In this document: positions 47,151-55,289 of the stretch, piece by piece
Layout: every line of letters begins with the position of its first letter
Numbering within the stretch: position 1 is the stretch's first letter
Assembly: GCA_900465915.1 (NCBI GenBank)
Contig: UBKJ01000012.1
Coordinates: 84,251-148,250, forward strand
Reading direction: 5' to 3'
DNA length: 64,000 nt
From: Hyphomicrobiales bacterium
GTDB lineage: Bacteria > Pseudomonadota > Alphaproteobacteria > Rhizobiales > Rhizobiaceae
Translations under genes and position numbers: made by a program
The notes under the pieces: model-generated
The model's database searches: none
Seen by the model: the letters and a program-made list of their open reading frames with translations, nothing else
Told to the model about the DNA's origin: nothing

Positions 47151-48926
47151 ATGCGCAATTTGGACCGCATGGACGGCGGAGAGGTTTTGGAGACGGGACG
47201 CTCCGCCGCCGAGCCGGCAGCCTTCTCGGGCGCGTTCGGGCTTTTCCAGCCGGCGCGCGGGGTCGCGCTCGACACGGTCGTGGTCTTCGCCAGCCCCTGG
47301 GCGCTGGAGGAGCTGTGCACGACGCGCAAATTCTGGCGCATCATCGCCGAAAAGCTCGCCGACCGCGGGCTGGCCTCGTTCCGCTTCGACTGGCCGGGAA
47401 CCGGCGACGCGCTCGACACGGCCGATTTCTCCAAAGGGCTCGAAGTCTGGCGCGGGGCGCTGGTCGAGGCGGCGCAGAAGGCGCGCGCCTTGTCGGGGGC
47501 CAGCAAGGTCGTCGTCATCGGCCAGAGTTTTGGCGCGGCGGTGGCGGCGCAGGCCGGGCCGCGCATCGACGGGCTCGAAGCCATGGCGCTGCTCGCGCCC
47601 GTCATTTCCGGCCGCTTCTATTCGCGCGAGCTCGCCATCTGGTCCAACATGGTCGACGCCGATCTGGGCCTCACCGACGCCCAGCGCGTCAAGGACGGCG
47701 TCGCCATCGCCTCGTTCCGATTGCAGCCGGAGATCGCCGCCGAGCTGCGCAAGCTGGACCTGACGGCGCTGACCGAACGGCCGGCGCCGCGCTGCCTGGT
47801 GCTGGCGCGCGTCGACCGGCCCAGCGACGCCGATTTCTGCGCCCATCTGGAAAAGCTCGGGGCCGAGGTCCGCAGCGAGCCCTTCGCCGATTACGACAAG
47901 CTGATCTCCAACCCGCTTCTGGCGCGCCTGCCGGTGGAGGTGGGCGACCGGCTGGTGGACTGGGCGGCGGAGATCGCGGGCGCGACGCCGGCCGCCGGCC
48001 GGCCCGACGAGCGCGGCAAGGGCGGCGTCCTGGCCGGCGACGGCTTTGTCGAGGAAGGCGTGAATTTCGGGCGCGGCGGCCGGCTTTCGGGCGTGCTGTG
48101 CCGGCCGGACGGGCCGCGGCGCGGCGCGCCGGTCGTGTTCGTCTCGGCCTCCTACGACCGCCGCGTCGGCTGGGGCCGCACCACGGTCGAGATGGCGCGG
48201 CGGCTGGCGCGCGACGGGATCGCCTCGCTGCGCTTCGACATCGCCGACGCCGGCGACAGCCCGCCCAATCCGGGCCGCCCGGAGGAGGTGCTCTATACGC
48301 AGGCCCCGCAGGAGGACCTGGCCGAGGCGCTCGATTTCCTCGACGCCGCCGGGCTGGGACGGCCGGTGGTGGCCGGCCGGTGCAGCGGGGCCTATATCGG
48401 CTTCCACGGCGCGCTGGAGGATGCGCGCGTCTGTGGAGCGGTGCTGGCCAATCCCATCGCCTTCTACTGGGCGCCGGGGCGTTCGCTGAGCCAGCTCGTG
48501 CGCCAGTCCGGCCGCACGCTGGAGGATTACGGCAGCCGCGCCCTGCGGCTCGACACGTTCAAGCGGCTTTTGCGCGGTGAGCTGGACCTCGTCGCCATCG
48601 CCCGCAACATCCTGCGCGGCGTCGGCGGGCGGGTGCGCGCGCTGGCGCGCAAGGCGCTGCGCAAGCGCAGCCCCGAGGGCCGCGCCGTCTACGCCGCCTT
48701 CGGCGAATTGAAGCGGCGGCAGGTGCCGGTGACGGTGCTCTATAGCGCCCAGGACCCTGGCCGCGAGCATTATAATTTCTATTTCGACGCCGCCGGCGGC
48801 AGGACGCAAGGCTTCGAGAACGTCGCCGTCACCGTCATCCCCGACGCCGACCACAATCTGACGCCCGAGCATTCGCGCGCCATCTATCTCGACGCCATCC
48901 GCGCCACCGCTCTAAAGGCCGGCTAG
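47151..48926 (+). CDS. Tandem double alpha/beta-hydrolase
   Basis: A 591-residue protein made of two alpha/beta-hydrolase domains. Domain 1 (about 25-280) has the elbow GQSFG with Ser126, but I see no clear catalytic His near its end, so it may be weakened. Domain 2 (about 300-591) has the elbow GRCSG, placing Cys411 as nucleophile, with an Asp in VLYSAQDPG and a His in VIPDADHNLTPE completing a triad. Cys-type GxCSGA elbows occur in hydrolases of exosortase/EPS loci. There is no signal peptide. Its stop overlaps that of the convergent GH2-like gene in the four bases CTAG. Role unknown; it may serve the carrier-protein locus. Confidence 0.72.
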   Translation: MRNLDRMDGGEVLETGRSAAEPAAFSGAFGLFQPARGVALDTVVVFASPWALEELCTTRKFWRIIAEKLADRGLASFRFDWPGTGDALDTADFSKGLEVWRGALVEAAQKARALSGASKVVVIGQSFGAAVAAQAGPRIDGLEAMALLAPVISGRFYSRELAIWSNMVDADLGLTDAQRVKDGVAIASFRLQPEIAAELRKLDLTALTERPAPRCLVLARVDRPSDADFCAHLEKLGAEVRSEPFADYDKLISNPLLARLPVEVGDRLVDWAAEIAGATPAAGRPDERGKGGVLAGDGFVEEGVNFGRGGRLSGVLCRPDGPRRGAPVVFVSASYDRRVGWGRTTVEMARRLARDGIASLRFDIADAGDSPPNPGRPEEVLYTQAPQEDLAEALDFLDAAGLGRPVVAGRCSGAYIGFHGALEDARVCGAVLANPIAFYWAPGRSLSQLVRQSGRTLEDYGSRALRLDTFKRLLRGELDLVAIARNILRGVGGRVRALARKALRKRSPEGRAVYAAFGELKRRQVPVTVLYSAQDPGREHYNFYFDAAGGRTQGFENVAVTVIPDADHNLTPEHSRAIYLDAIRATALKAG

Positions 48927-51361
48927 AACCAGACGATCCGCGACGAGCCGGCGATGCGGATTTCGCCCGACGGCTTTTCGCCGGCGTCACCACGCGCCAG
49001 CAGCTTCACGCGCCTGGTCTCGCCGGGCGCGAGGTGGAACCAGTTCTCCGCCGCGCGCCAGTCGCCGGCGTCGATCGAAACCGACTGCGCCAGAACCGGC
49101 GTGGAAAGGTCGAGCGTCCAGCCGTCCGCTTCCTCGACCAGCGCCGCTTCGACGGCCGCGTCGTGAAAGGCCTTGGCGCGACCGAGCGGGAAGTGGAAGG
49201 CTTCCGCCACCGTGACGCCGTCTCGTTTCAGCCGGGCCACCGTCACGTCATGGGCCGGCGGGCCGAAGCGATAGGCGTAGGTCACGTCGAAAAACGCGCC
49301 GATGAGGTCGACCGCGTTGAGCGTTTCGCTGGCGCGCGGGGCGAGCGTCAGCTCGCGGCGGCCGGAGACGACCGCCTGCGCGCCGCCGCGCAGGCAGGCG
49401 ATGTCGAGCGTGAGTTCGGCAGGGGCGGGGCCCTCGTTGACGAGATGGATCGCCAGTCCGTTGACGCCTTCGTCGGTCAGCGCCAGTTGCAGCGGGCGGA
49501 AGGCGCGCTTCAGCCCGTGCCAGGCGGGTTTCGGCTCTCCGGTGGCGTCGATCACGCCCCAGCCCGCGCCGGGCAAGAGGTCCTGGAACATCCAGACGAG
49601 GCCGCCGAAGCAGGTGCTTCCCGGCCGCCGCCATTCGGCGAAGGTCGCCTCCATCACCTCGGCCGTCACGGCGCGGGAGAGGTGCAGATATTGCTCCATG
49701 TCCTCGCGGCGCAGCCGCGCCGGGTCGAAGCCGTAAAGCATTCCCAGATAGGCGTCGCGCACGTCCTCGAAATCCCAGGACACGCCGCGGTCGCGGGGCA
49801 GGCGGGCCTTCCAGCGCGGATCGTGCACGGCGGGAACGTCGAGATGCGCCTTGAGCGTGCGCGCCTCCGGCACGTTGGCGAAGGCGAGGCATTCGGCGGC
49901 GAAGCGCACCTCGGCGCGGCGCGCGTCGTCGAGCGGCCGGCAATAGGCGCTGACGCCGTAATAATGGCTGACGCCCTCGTTGCTGAGGAAGGGCAGCGCG
50001 CCGCCGCAGGGCGAATTGGCGACATAGGGAACGTCGGGGCGCAATTCGGCGGCGATCGCCGGCAGGATTTCTTCGGTGAGCGCGCCCTTCCAGGTCGCTT
50101 CGGGCAGGCCCATCATCGCGCCCTGCTGGTATATCTCGCTGCCGCCGCACAGCACCGCCAGCGACGGCGCGCAGCGGATGACGGAAAGCATCTGCCGCGC
50201 CTCCAGCCGCGCCTTTTCGACGAAGGCCTCGTCCTTCACCGGATAGTCGAAATTGGCGAAGATGAAATCCTGCCAGACCAGGATGCCCAGCTCGTCGCAA
50301 AGGGCGAAGAAATCCGGGCTTTCATAGGCGGTTATGCCGCTGATGCGGATCATGTTCATGCCGGCGTCGCGGGCGAGCCGCAGCCACGGTTCGTAATCGG
50401 CGCGCGCGCCGGGCAGGCGCACGATGTCGGCCGAACTCCACACCGCGCCGCGGCAGAAGATTGTCTCGCCGTTGACGACAAGCGCGAAGCCTTTGCCGTC
50501 CGGGCCGCGATCCACCGCGATGCGGCGAAAGCCGGTGCGGCCGACCGGTCGCGTTTCGCCGTCGAGCGTGAGGGAAATGTCGTGGAGCGTCGGCGCGCCA
50601 TGGGTGTGCGGCAGCCACGGCTCGACGCCGGGCAGCGCGAGGCGCGCGCGCCAGCGGTTTTCGCCGGTCTTCTCGCAAGGCGCGGCCTGGCCCGCGCAAT
50701 GGAGCGTCACGTCGCGCGCCGCGCCCTCATAGGCGAAGGCGACCGTCAGCGCGCCGGTTCCGTCCTCGGACAGGCCGCTTTCGATAGCGATTTCTCGGAT
50801 GGTTTCCGCATCCGGGCGGCTGAGGCGGATCGGCCGCCACGGGCCGACGGCGTGGACCTCTGGGCACCAGCCGGGCATATGGCCGAGCGGCGTGGTGCGG
50901 ACGAGGCGCAGGCCTTGCGTGTTCATGAGCTGCGTGCGCCAGCGGGCGCGCGGGCCTTTCTTGTCGAGATGGGGCCCGAGCGCTCGGAAGCACAACGCCA
51001 GCTCGTCGCGGCCCGTTAGCGTGGCGGCCAGATCGTGGGCGAGGAACATGCTGTCGGAGGCGAGCAGCAACCGGCCGTTGAGATAGATTTCGCAGATCGT
51101 GGCGAGGCCGGAGAAATGCAGCGTGGCTGGGCCGGGCGTCTCGTCGAGGGTGAGGAAATACCAGGCGTCGCGGTCGTGCAACGGCGTCGGCGCGGCGCGG
51201 TCGAAGCGGCCGGCTTTCTCCAGCGCCTCGGCGACGGTTCCGGGGAGGGGCGCGTCCAGCCCCTCGTCGCGGACGACGTCATGCGGCGCGGCGGCCGCAC
51301 CGGCGGCGGTGAGGAAAAGCCGCCAGCCGGCCGAGAGCGGCCGACCTTCAGGCAGCGTCAC
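48923..51361 (-). CDS. Glycoside hydrolase family 2 / beta-mannosidase-like protein
   Basis: An 812-residue protein with the GH2 layout: sugar-binding jelly roll (about 1-180), an immunoglobulin-like domain, a TIM barrel (about 285-620) and C-terminal beta domains. By motif position the acid/base is Glu409 in LCGGSE, where the usual Asn before Glu is Ser, and the nucleophile is Glu490 in RFAAECLAFANVPE. The barrel-end block GLVWMFQDLLPG replaces the WQLND block of beta-mannosidases. There is no signal peptide, so it acts in the cytoplasm. The GTG start lies inside the end of the DUF1839 gene, making it the last gene of the carrier-protein operon. Substrate unknown; glycosidase activity is likely but unproven. 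Confidence 0.75.
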   Translation of the reverse strand: MTLPEGRPLSAGWRLFLTAAGAAAAPHDVVRDEGLDAPLPGTVAEALEKAGRFDRAAPTPLHDRDAWYFLTLDETPGPATLHFSGLATICEIYLNGRLLLASDSMFLAHDLAATLTGRDELALCFRALGPHLDKKGPRARWRTQLMNTQGLRLVRTTPLGHMPGWCPEVHAVGPWRPIRLSRPDAETIREIAIESGLSEDGTGALTVAFAYEGAARDVTLHCAGQAAPCEKTGENRWRARLALPGVEPWLPHTHGAPTLHDISLTLDGETRPVGRTGFRRIAVDRGPDGKGFALVVNGETIFCRGAVWSSADIVRLPGARADYEPWLRLARDAGMNMIRISGITAYESPDFFALCDELGILVWQDFIFANFDYPVKDEAFVEKARLEARQMLSVIRCAPSLAVLCGGSEIYQQGAMMGLPEATWKGALTEEILPAIAAELRPDVPYVANSPCGGALPFLSNEGVSHYYGVSAYCRPLDDARRAEVRFAAECLAFANVPEARTLKAHLDVPAVHDPRWKARLPRDRGVSWDFEDVRDAYLGMLYGFDPARLRREDMEQYLHLSRAVTAEVMEATFAEWRRPGSTCFGGLVWMFQDLLPGAGWGVIDATGEPKPAWHGLKRAFRPLQLALTDEGVNGLAIHLVNEGPAPAELTLDIACLRGGAQAVVSGRRELTLAPRASETLNAVDLIGAFFDVTYAYRFGPPAHDVTVARLKRDGVTVAEAFHFPLGRAKAFHDAAVEAALVEEADGWTLDLSTPVLAQSVSIDAGDWRAAENWFHLAPGETRRVKLLARGDAGEKPSGEIRIAGSSRIVWF

Positions 51362-52328
51362 GGTTCAGGTCCGTCGCCAGCGCCGCCGTCATGCGGTCCC
51401 ATGCGTCGGCGGCGGGGGCGAGCGCCGGCCCGAGCGCGTCGAATTTCTTGCGCATCACCGCGCGCGCCAGCAAAAATTGCACCGCCTTGGCCGTCTCGGC
51501 GATCAGCAGCGCGTCGGCCGCGGCCGAAGTGAAGCGCGTCCCGCCGCCCAGCCATTGCAGATGGCTCGCCACCAGCTCGAAATTCGCGCCCAGCTGGCGC
51601 AGCGTGTTGAAGGCGTATTTGTGGAAGAAGCCGAAGGGCCGCTCGGCCACCGCCGCCACCTGCGCCGGAAAGGCGCTCGCGAAGGCGCGGATCGGGTTGT
51701 CCTTCGGCCGGCGGGCGAAATGGCGCGTCAGGAGAAGCGCCGCCACGCGGCGCTGATGCGTCTCGTCCGGGACCGTCTTGGGGAATTTGGCGAATTCCGT
51801 ATAAGGCAGGAAGGGCAGGTCGGCCTCGGTCAGATGGCGCTGGAACACGCCGTCGAAATCCTCGCCTTCGAGATGATAGAAGCCGCCATTGTGGAAATAA
51901 TCGAGCTGGCGGTTCTCCACGTCCATGCGGTTGATGGCGACGGTCGTCTTGCCGTGCTCGGTGCGGTAGCTCACCCCATGCGTGTCGGGCATGAAATAGC
52001 TGTCCATCTCCACCATGCAGAGCCGCCCGCGCGCGATCTGCTCGGCGATATGGCTCTCCACCGTGTCGAAGATGGCCAGCTCCGTCGCCCGCACGCCGTA
52101 GAGCGCCTCCAGATCCTCCAGCGGAACCTTGAAGAAGGTGAACTGGTCGCCCTCGAAGTCCTGCGTCAGCGTGAAGCCGAGCATGGCTTCGGGCGCAACG
52201 CCCAATGTCGCCAGCACCTCGATCCAGAGGTCGACATAGCAGTTGGTTTCCGGCCACACGCGCGTCTGCGCGTGCAGCGGATGCGGCCGGTAGCTGTCCG
52301 GCGCGATATGCGGGAAGACGGCCTGCAT
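51348..52328 (-). CDS. DUF1839 family protein
   Basis: A 326-residue protein of a family I recognise only as DUF1839, found beside amino acid:carrier-protein ligases in rhizobia. It opens MQAVFPHIAPDSYRPHPLH and has conserved WPETNCYVDLWIE, DSYFMPDTHGVSYRTEHGKTT (first part DSYFMPDTHGVSYR) and YFHNGGFYHLEGEDFD segments. The C-terminal third is helical. The N-terminal two thirds suggest a condensing or peptidase-like fold binding a carrier-linked substrate, but this is a guess. The start lies 5 bases after the ligase stop. Confidence 0.75.
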   Translation of the reverse strand: MQAVFPHIAPDSYRPHPLHAQTRVWPETNCYVDLWIEVLATLGVAPEAMLGFTLTQDFEGDQFTFFKVPLEDLEALYGVRATELAIFDTVESHIAEQIARGRLCMVEMDSYFMPDTHGVSYRTEHGKTTVAINRMDVENRQLDYFHNGGFYHLEGEDFDGVFQRHLTEADLPFLPYTEFAKFPKTVPDETHQRRVAALLLTRHFARRPKDNPIRAFASAFPAQVAAVAERPFGFFHKYAFNTLRQLGANFELVASHLQWLGGGTRFTSAAADALLIAETAKAVQFLLARAVMRKKFDALGPALAPAADAWDRMTAALATDLNRDAA

Positions 52329-52333
52329 GGCGA

Positions 52334-53242
52334 TCAGCCCCAGAGTTCGCGGCGCACGCTTTCCGGCCACGCCGCCACGTCCAGCCCGTGATGGTGGAAC
52401 AGCGCCAGCGCGATGCGCTCCAGCCCGAAGCCGACGCAGGCGGTGTGCGCCACTGCGCCGTCGTCGAGCGACAAGCCCCATTTCACGCCGAACTGGTCCT
52501 GGTGATAGTTGAAGCTCATGCAGGCGGTCGGCTTCTCCACCGAGGTGATGGGGATCAGGAGCTCGAATTTCAGGTTCTGGTCGCGCTGGTTGTTGACCAG
52601 CATCTTGCCGGCGCGGCCGAAGAAGGGATCGTTGGCCACGTCGATCTCCACCGGCAGGCCGACCTTCTCCATCATGTCGGTGCCGCGCTCGATCCAGAGC
52701 TGGCGGAAGGCCATCACGTCGGCCTCCGTGCCCATGCGCACATATTCGCGCATGCGGAAAAGCTGCTGGCGCGCCGGGTCCACCGACGGTTCGTGGCGGA
52801 AGCAATAGGATTGCAGGTCGTAGAGCCCGCCGCCCTGCGGCAGCGGCCCGCGCTTGGCGATGGTCGGATAGAGCGGGTAGCAGGCGGCCGGCGTGAGCAC
52901 GATGTCGGTCGCCTTCTGCTCCAGCGTCCAGTCTTTGCCCTCGTCCATGCATTTGATGAGGTTGATATGATCGAGCTCGCAGCCGCAGAAGCTGTGCACC
53001 GTGCCGGCGAGCTGCGGGAAGCTCTTCATATAGCCGCTTTTTTCGAAATAGGCGCGGTTGAGGCCGGGCGGGAAGCGGATCGCCTCCGCGCCGTCGCCGC
53101 CGCCGACGCGGTCGATCAGCCGCTCGAAGGCGACGATCACGTCCTCGAACTGGCCGGAGCGGCCGTAAAGGCCGTCCACGCCGGTTTCGATCAGCAGTCC
53201 GGCGTCGAAGAGCCGGTCGAGAAAGGATCTTTGCGCGTCCAT
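52334..53242 (-). CDS. Amino acid:[carrier protein] ligase (SerRS-like)
   Basis: A 302-residue class-II synthetase core lacking the tRNA-binding coiled coil of seryl-tRNA synthetase. Motif 2 is [21 protein letters not shown] and is followed by YVRMGT; motif 3 is [12 protein letters not shown]. Cys121, Glu166 and Cys269 each lie exactly ten residues before the zinc ligands I remember for the Bradyrhizobium enzyme Bll0957 (Cys131, Glu176, Cys279). Those enzymes adenylate glycine or alanine and transfer it to the phosphopantetheine of a small carrier protein, not to tRNA. The cognate carrier is encoded two genes upstream. Specificity (Gly or Ala) cannot be told from sequence alone. Confidence 0.92.
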   Translation of the reverse strand: MDAQRSFLDRLFDAGLLIETGVDGLYGRSGQFEDVIVAFERLIDRVGGGDGAEAIRFPPGLNRAYFEKSGYMKSFPQLAGTVHSFCGCELDHINLIKCMDEGKDWTLEQKATDIVLTPAACYPLYPTIAKRGPLPQGGGLYDLQSYCFRHEPSVDPARQQLFRMREYVRMGTEADVMAFRQLWIERGTDMMEKVGLPVEIDVANDPFFGRAGKMLVNNQRDQNLKFELLIPITSVEKPTACMSFNYHQDQFGVKWGLSLDDGAVAHTACVGFGLERIALALFHHHGLDVAAWPESVRRELWG

Positions 53243-53246
53243 GGCT

Positions 53247-54419
53247 TTACCCCAAGAGGCTGGTGTTCTGTTTGTGGATGAGCAGCATGGTCGCCGTGTT
53301 GCCGAGGATGCGCTCGTTGGAGATCATGAGCTGCGCCGAATGGGCGTCGCGCAGGTGCCGGCCAAGGCTGTAGGGCGTGCCGTTCTTGTAGCCCATGATG
53401 CCGCAGACCAGCATGGCGTGGTTGATGACCTGCAATATGGTCTGCGACGCCGCCACCTTGAGATTGTTCATGGCGATGGCGAAGCCCATCGAGGCCAGCT
53501 TGTCGGGGTCGCGCTTCGCGTCCTTGTAGGTCTTGAGGCAGGCGACGATCTCCGACTTCAGCATCTGCAGCATGTTGGAGGCTTCCGCGACGCGCAGGGC
53601 GCCCGGCTGCGGCGCGCCCGGATTGCGGCGGGCGGCGGCGCGGACGAAGGCCTGCGCGCGGTTGACCGCGTCCACCGCGATGCCGTACCAGAGCGAACTC
53701 CACAGCGTGTGCGACTGCGCCAGCATCGACTGCGCCGCGATCTCGGCGAAGGGATGCGGCAGGATCTGGACCTTGTCCGCCTCGCCCTTGAACACGAAAC
53801 CTTCCGAGCAGGTGCCGCGCATGCCGAGCGTGTCCCAGTCGTTGGTCTTCTCCAGCGTGTACTGGTCCTTGAGGAAAACCGTCATCACCTGGTCGGAGGA
53901 GGCCGCGTCCTTGTGGGAGCGCGAGGTGATGAGGATGGCGTCGGCGTAGACGCCGTAGGAGATGACGGTGGCGTTCTTCTCCAGCCGGCAGACGTCGCCC
54001 TCGACCTCGACGGCGCAGATCGAATTGCGCAAATCGCCGCCGATGCCGCCCTCGGTGGTGGCGGAGGCGAGAAGCAACTGCTCCCCGGCGACCCGGCGCA
54101 TGAAGGCGCGGTGCCATTCGACGTCCTGGCCGTGCTCCACCAGGCTCGACAGCTTGATGTGGTGCATGGCGAAGATCATGGCGCTGGCCGCGCACGCCTG
54201 GCCGACGATGCAGCAGACTTCCGCGATCTGGTCGATCTCGGCCCCTTCGCCGCCCAGCTCCGCCGGAACCTGCGCCCCCAGAAGCCCCTCGGCCTTCATC
54301 GCCTCGATGGCCTCGCGCGGAAACCGCGCCTCCCTGTCCACGCTGTCGGCGAACTGGCCCGCAATGGCCGCGACGCGGCCGGCCCGTTCCGAAAGCGTGC
54401 TCCCCGCCCCCATATTCAT
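53247..54419 (-). CDS. Acyl-CoA-dehydrogenase-like flavoprotein of the carrier-protein locus
   Basis: A 390-residue acyl-CoA dehydrogenase-fold protein. The N-terminal helical, middle beta ([29 protein letters not shown]) and C-terminal helical domains are present. The end [21 protein letters not shown] aligns with the usual RDxxxxxIYEGTNEI stretch (here LMISNERIL), where the common catalytic Glu appears replaced, so the substrate or base may differ. Flavoproteins of this fold oxidise carrier-bound prolyl groups in other pathways, so an aminoacyl-S-carrier is a plausible substrate. The ATG at 54419 overlaps the carrier stop (TGATG); the ligase starts 4 bases after its stop. Confidence 0.85.
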   Translation of the reverse strand: MNMGAGSTLSERAGRVAAIAGQFADSVDREARFPREAIEAMKAEGLLGAQVPAELGGEGAEIDQIAEVCCIVGQACAASAMIFAMHHIKLSSLVEHGQDVEWHRAFMRRVAGEQLLLASATTEGGIGGDLRNSICAVEVEGDVCRLEKNATVISYGVYADAILITSRSHKDAASSDQVMTVFLKDQYTLEKTNDWDTLGMRGTCSEGFVFKGEADKVQILPHPFAEIAAQSMLAQSHTLWSSLWYGIAVDAVNRAQAFVRAAARRNPGAPQPGALRVAEASNMLQMLKSEIVACLKTYKDAKRDPDKLASMGFAIAMNNLKVAASQTILQVINHAMLVCGIMGYKNGTPYSLGRHLRDAHSAQLMISNERILGNTATMLLIHKQNTSLLG

Positions 54420-54670
54420 CACGCCGCCTCGTTGTCCTTGAGAATCTCGCCCACCGTCTGCTCGATCGCCTTGATGCTGGCGAAGGACTTGCGGTTGAGG
54501 AACCGGTCGGGGAACTCGATGTCGAACTTGTCCTCGAGCCCCAGCATGAGCTGCACCGAGGCGAAGGAGGACAGGCCGGCGCTGTAGAGATCGGCGTCGT
54601 CGGCGATCTCGCTCACCGGCGTCGGCAGGCCGCCGACTTTCGCCAGCAATTCGCGAATGGTTTCGTTCAT
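54419..54670 (-). CDS. Carrier protein (ACP-like) for the amino-acid ligase
   Basis: An 83-residue acidic four-helix carrier protein. The phosphopantetheine site is in DLYSAGLSSFASVQ, with Ser35 aligning with the Ser of the DSL motif. The usual Asp-Ser-Leu is changed to Ser-Ser-Phe, which fits dedicated carriers rather than AcpP. It is the first gene of the operon, with GGGAG 8 bases upstream. It should be loaded with an amino acid by the ligase two genes downstream. Confidence 0.88.
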   Translation of the reverse strand: MNETIRELLAKVGGLPTPVSEIADDADLYSAGLSSFASVQLMLGLEDKFDIEFPDRFLNRKSFASIKAIEQTVGEILKDNEAA

Positions 54671-54839
54671 CGGATCGTCTCCCGCTTGGGCGGCCGGTCG
54701 AAGCCGCGCCGCTCTCTATCGTCGTATGTCAAAAACTGCGGCCAGTCTGGCGCGGCAAGCCTTTATTTTTCCTTGCCGGCGCGGGCGGCCCACCTAATCG
54801 CGGCGGAAAAATGGCGCCATGGTTAAGTTTCGCCCACCG

Positions 54840-55259
54840 TCAGAGCGGCTTGCGGGCGTGGCGCGGCGCGGTTATCCGCCCCGCCTGGGTGGCGATGGCC
54901 ATCTCGAAACTGTCGGCGATGCGGCGGGCGCGGTCGGCGAAGATCATCGCCGCCTCGGGCGGGAACATCTCCGCCGCCGTCGCCTCGAACAGCGTCAGCC
55001 AGCGGTCGAAATGCTCGGGCGCGAGGCCCAGCCGCAGATGCGGGGGCAGGGGGCGGCCGTCATAGCTTCCGGTGCGCAGCAGCACGGAGGACCAGAATTC
55101 GGCGATGCGGGCGATGTGATGGTCCCAGTCCGTCACCGTGCGGTTGAAGATCGGGCCGATCAGCGCGTCCTCGCGCGCCCGCCCGTAGAAGGCGGCGACG
55201 AGCCTCGCGATGGCCTCCCTGTCGATGGCGGGATGCGGCTGTTGGACCAGAAGCGTCAT
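54840..55259 (-). CDS. Group III truncated haemoglobin
   Basis: A 139-residue 2-on-2 globin. The N-terminal REAIARLVAAFYGRA helix, the PIFNRTVTDWDHHIARIAEFW segment (starting PIFNRTVTDW) and HLRLGLAPEHFDRWL match group III proteins such as Campylobacter Ctb. Spacing to Trp87 points to His74 as the proximal haem ligand. Roles in oxygen or NO chemistry are usual but not shown here. It begins 30 bases after the exporter permease in the same direction, with no strong ribosome-binding site, so it may be the last gene of that operon. Confidence 0.85.
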   Translation of the reverse strand: MTLLVQQPHPAIDREAIARLVAAFYGRAREDALIGPIFNRTVTDWDHHIARIAEFWSSVLLRTGSYDGRPLPPHLRLGLAPEHFDRWLTLFEATAAEMFPPEAAMIFADRARRIADSFEMAIATQAGRITAPRHARKPL

Positions 55260-55289
55260 GATAAGGCGAGCCTAGGGGCGAAGCGCCGG

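Noticed and set aside
52334..53242. Reading the SerRS-like gene as a seryl-tRNA synthetase
   Set aside because: The tRNA-binding N-terminal coiled coil is absent, the length is about 300, and the carrier-protein gene is in the same operon.
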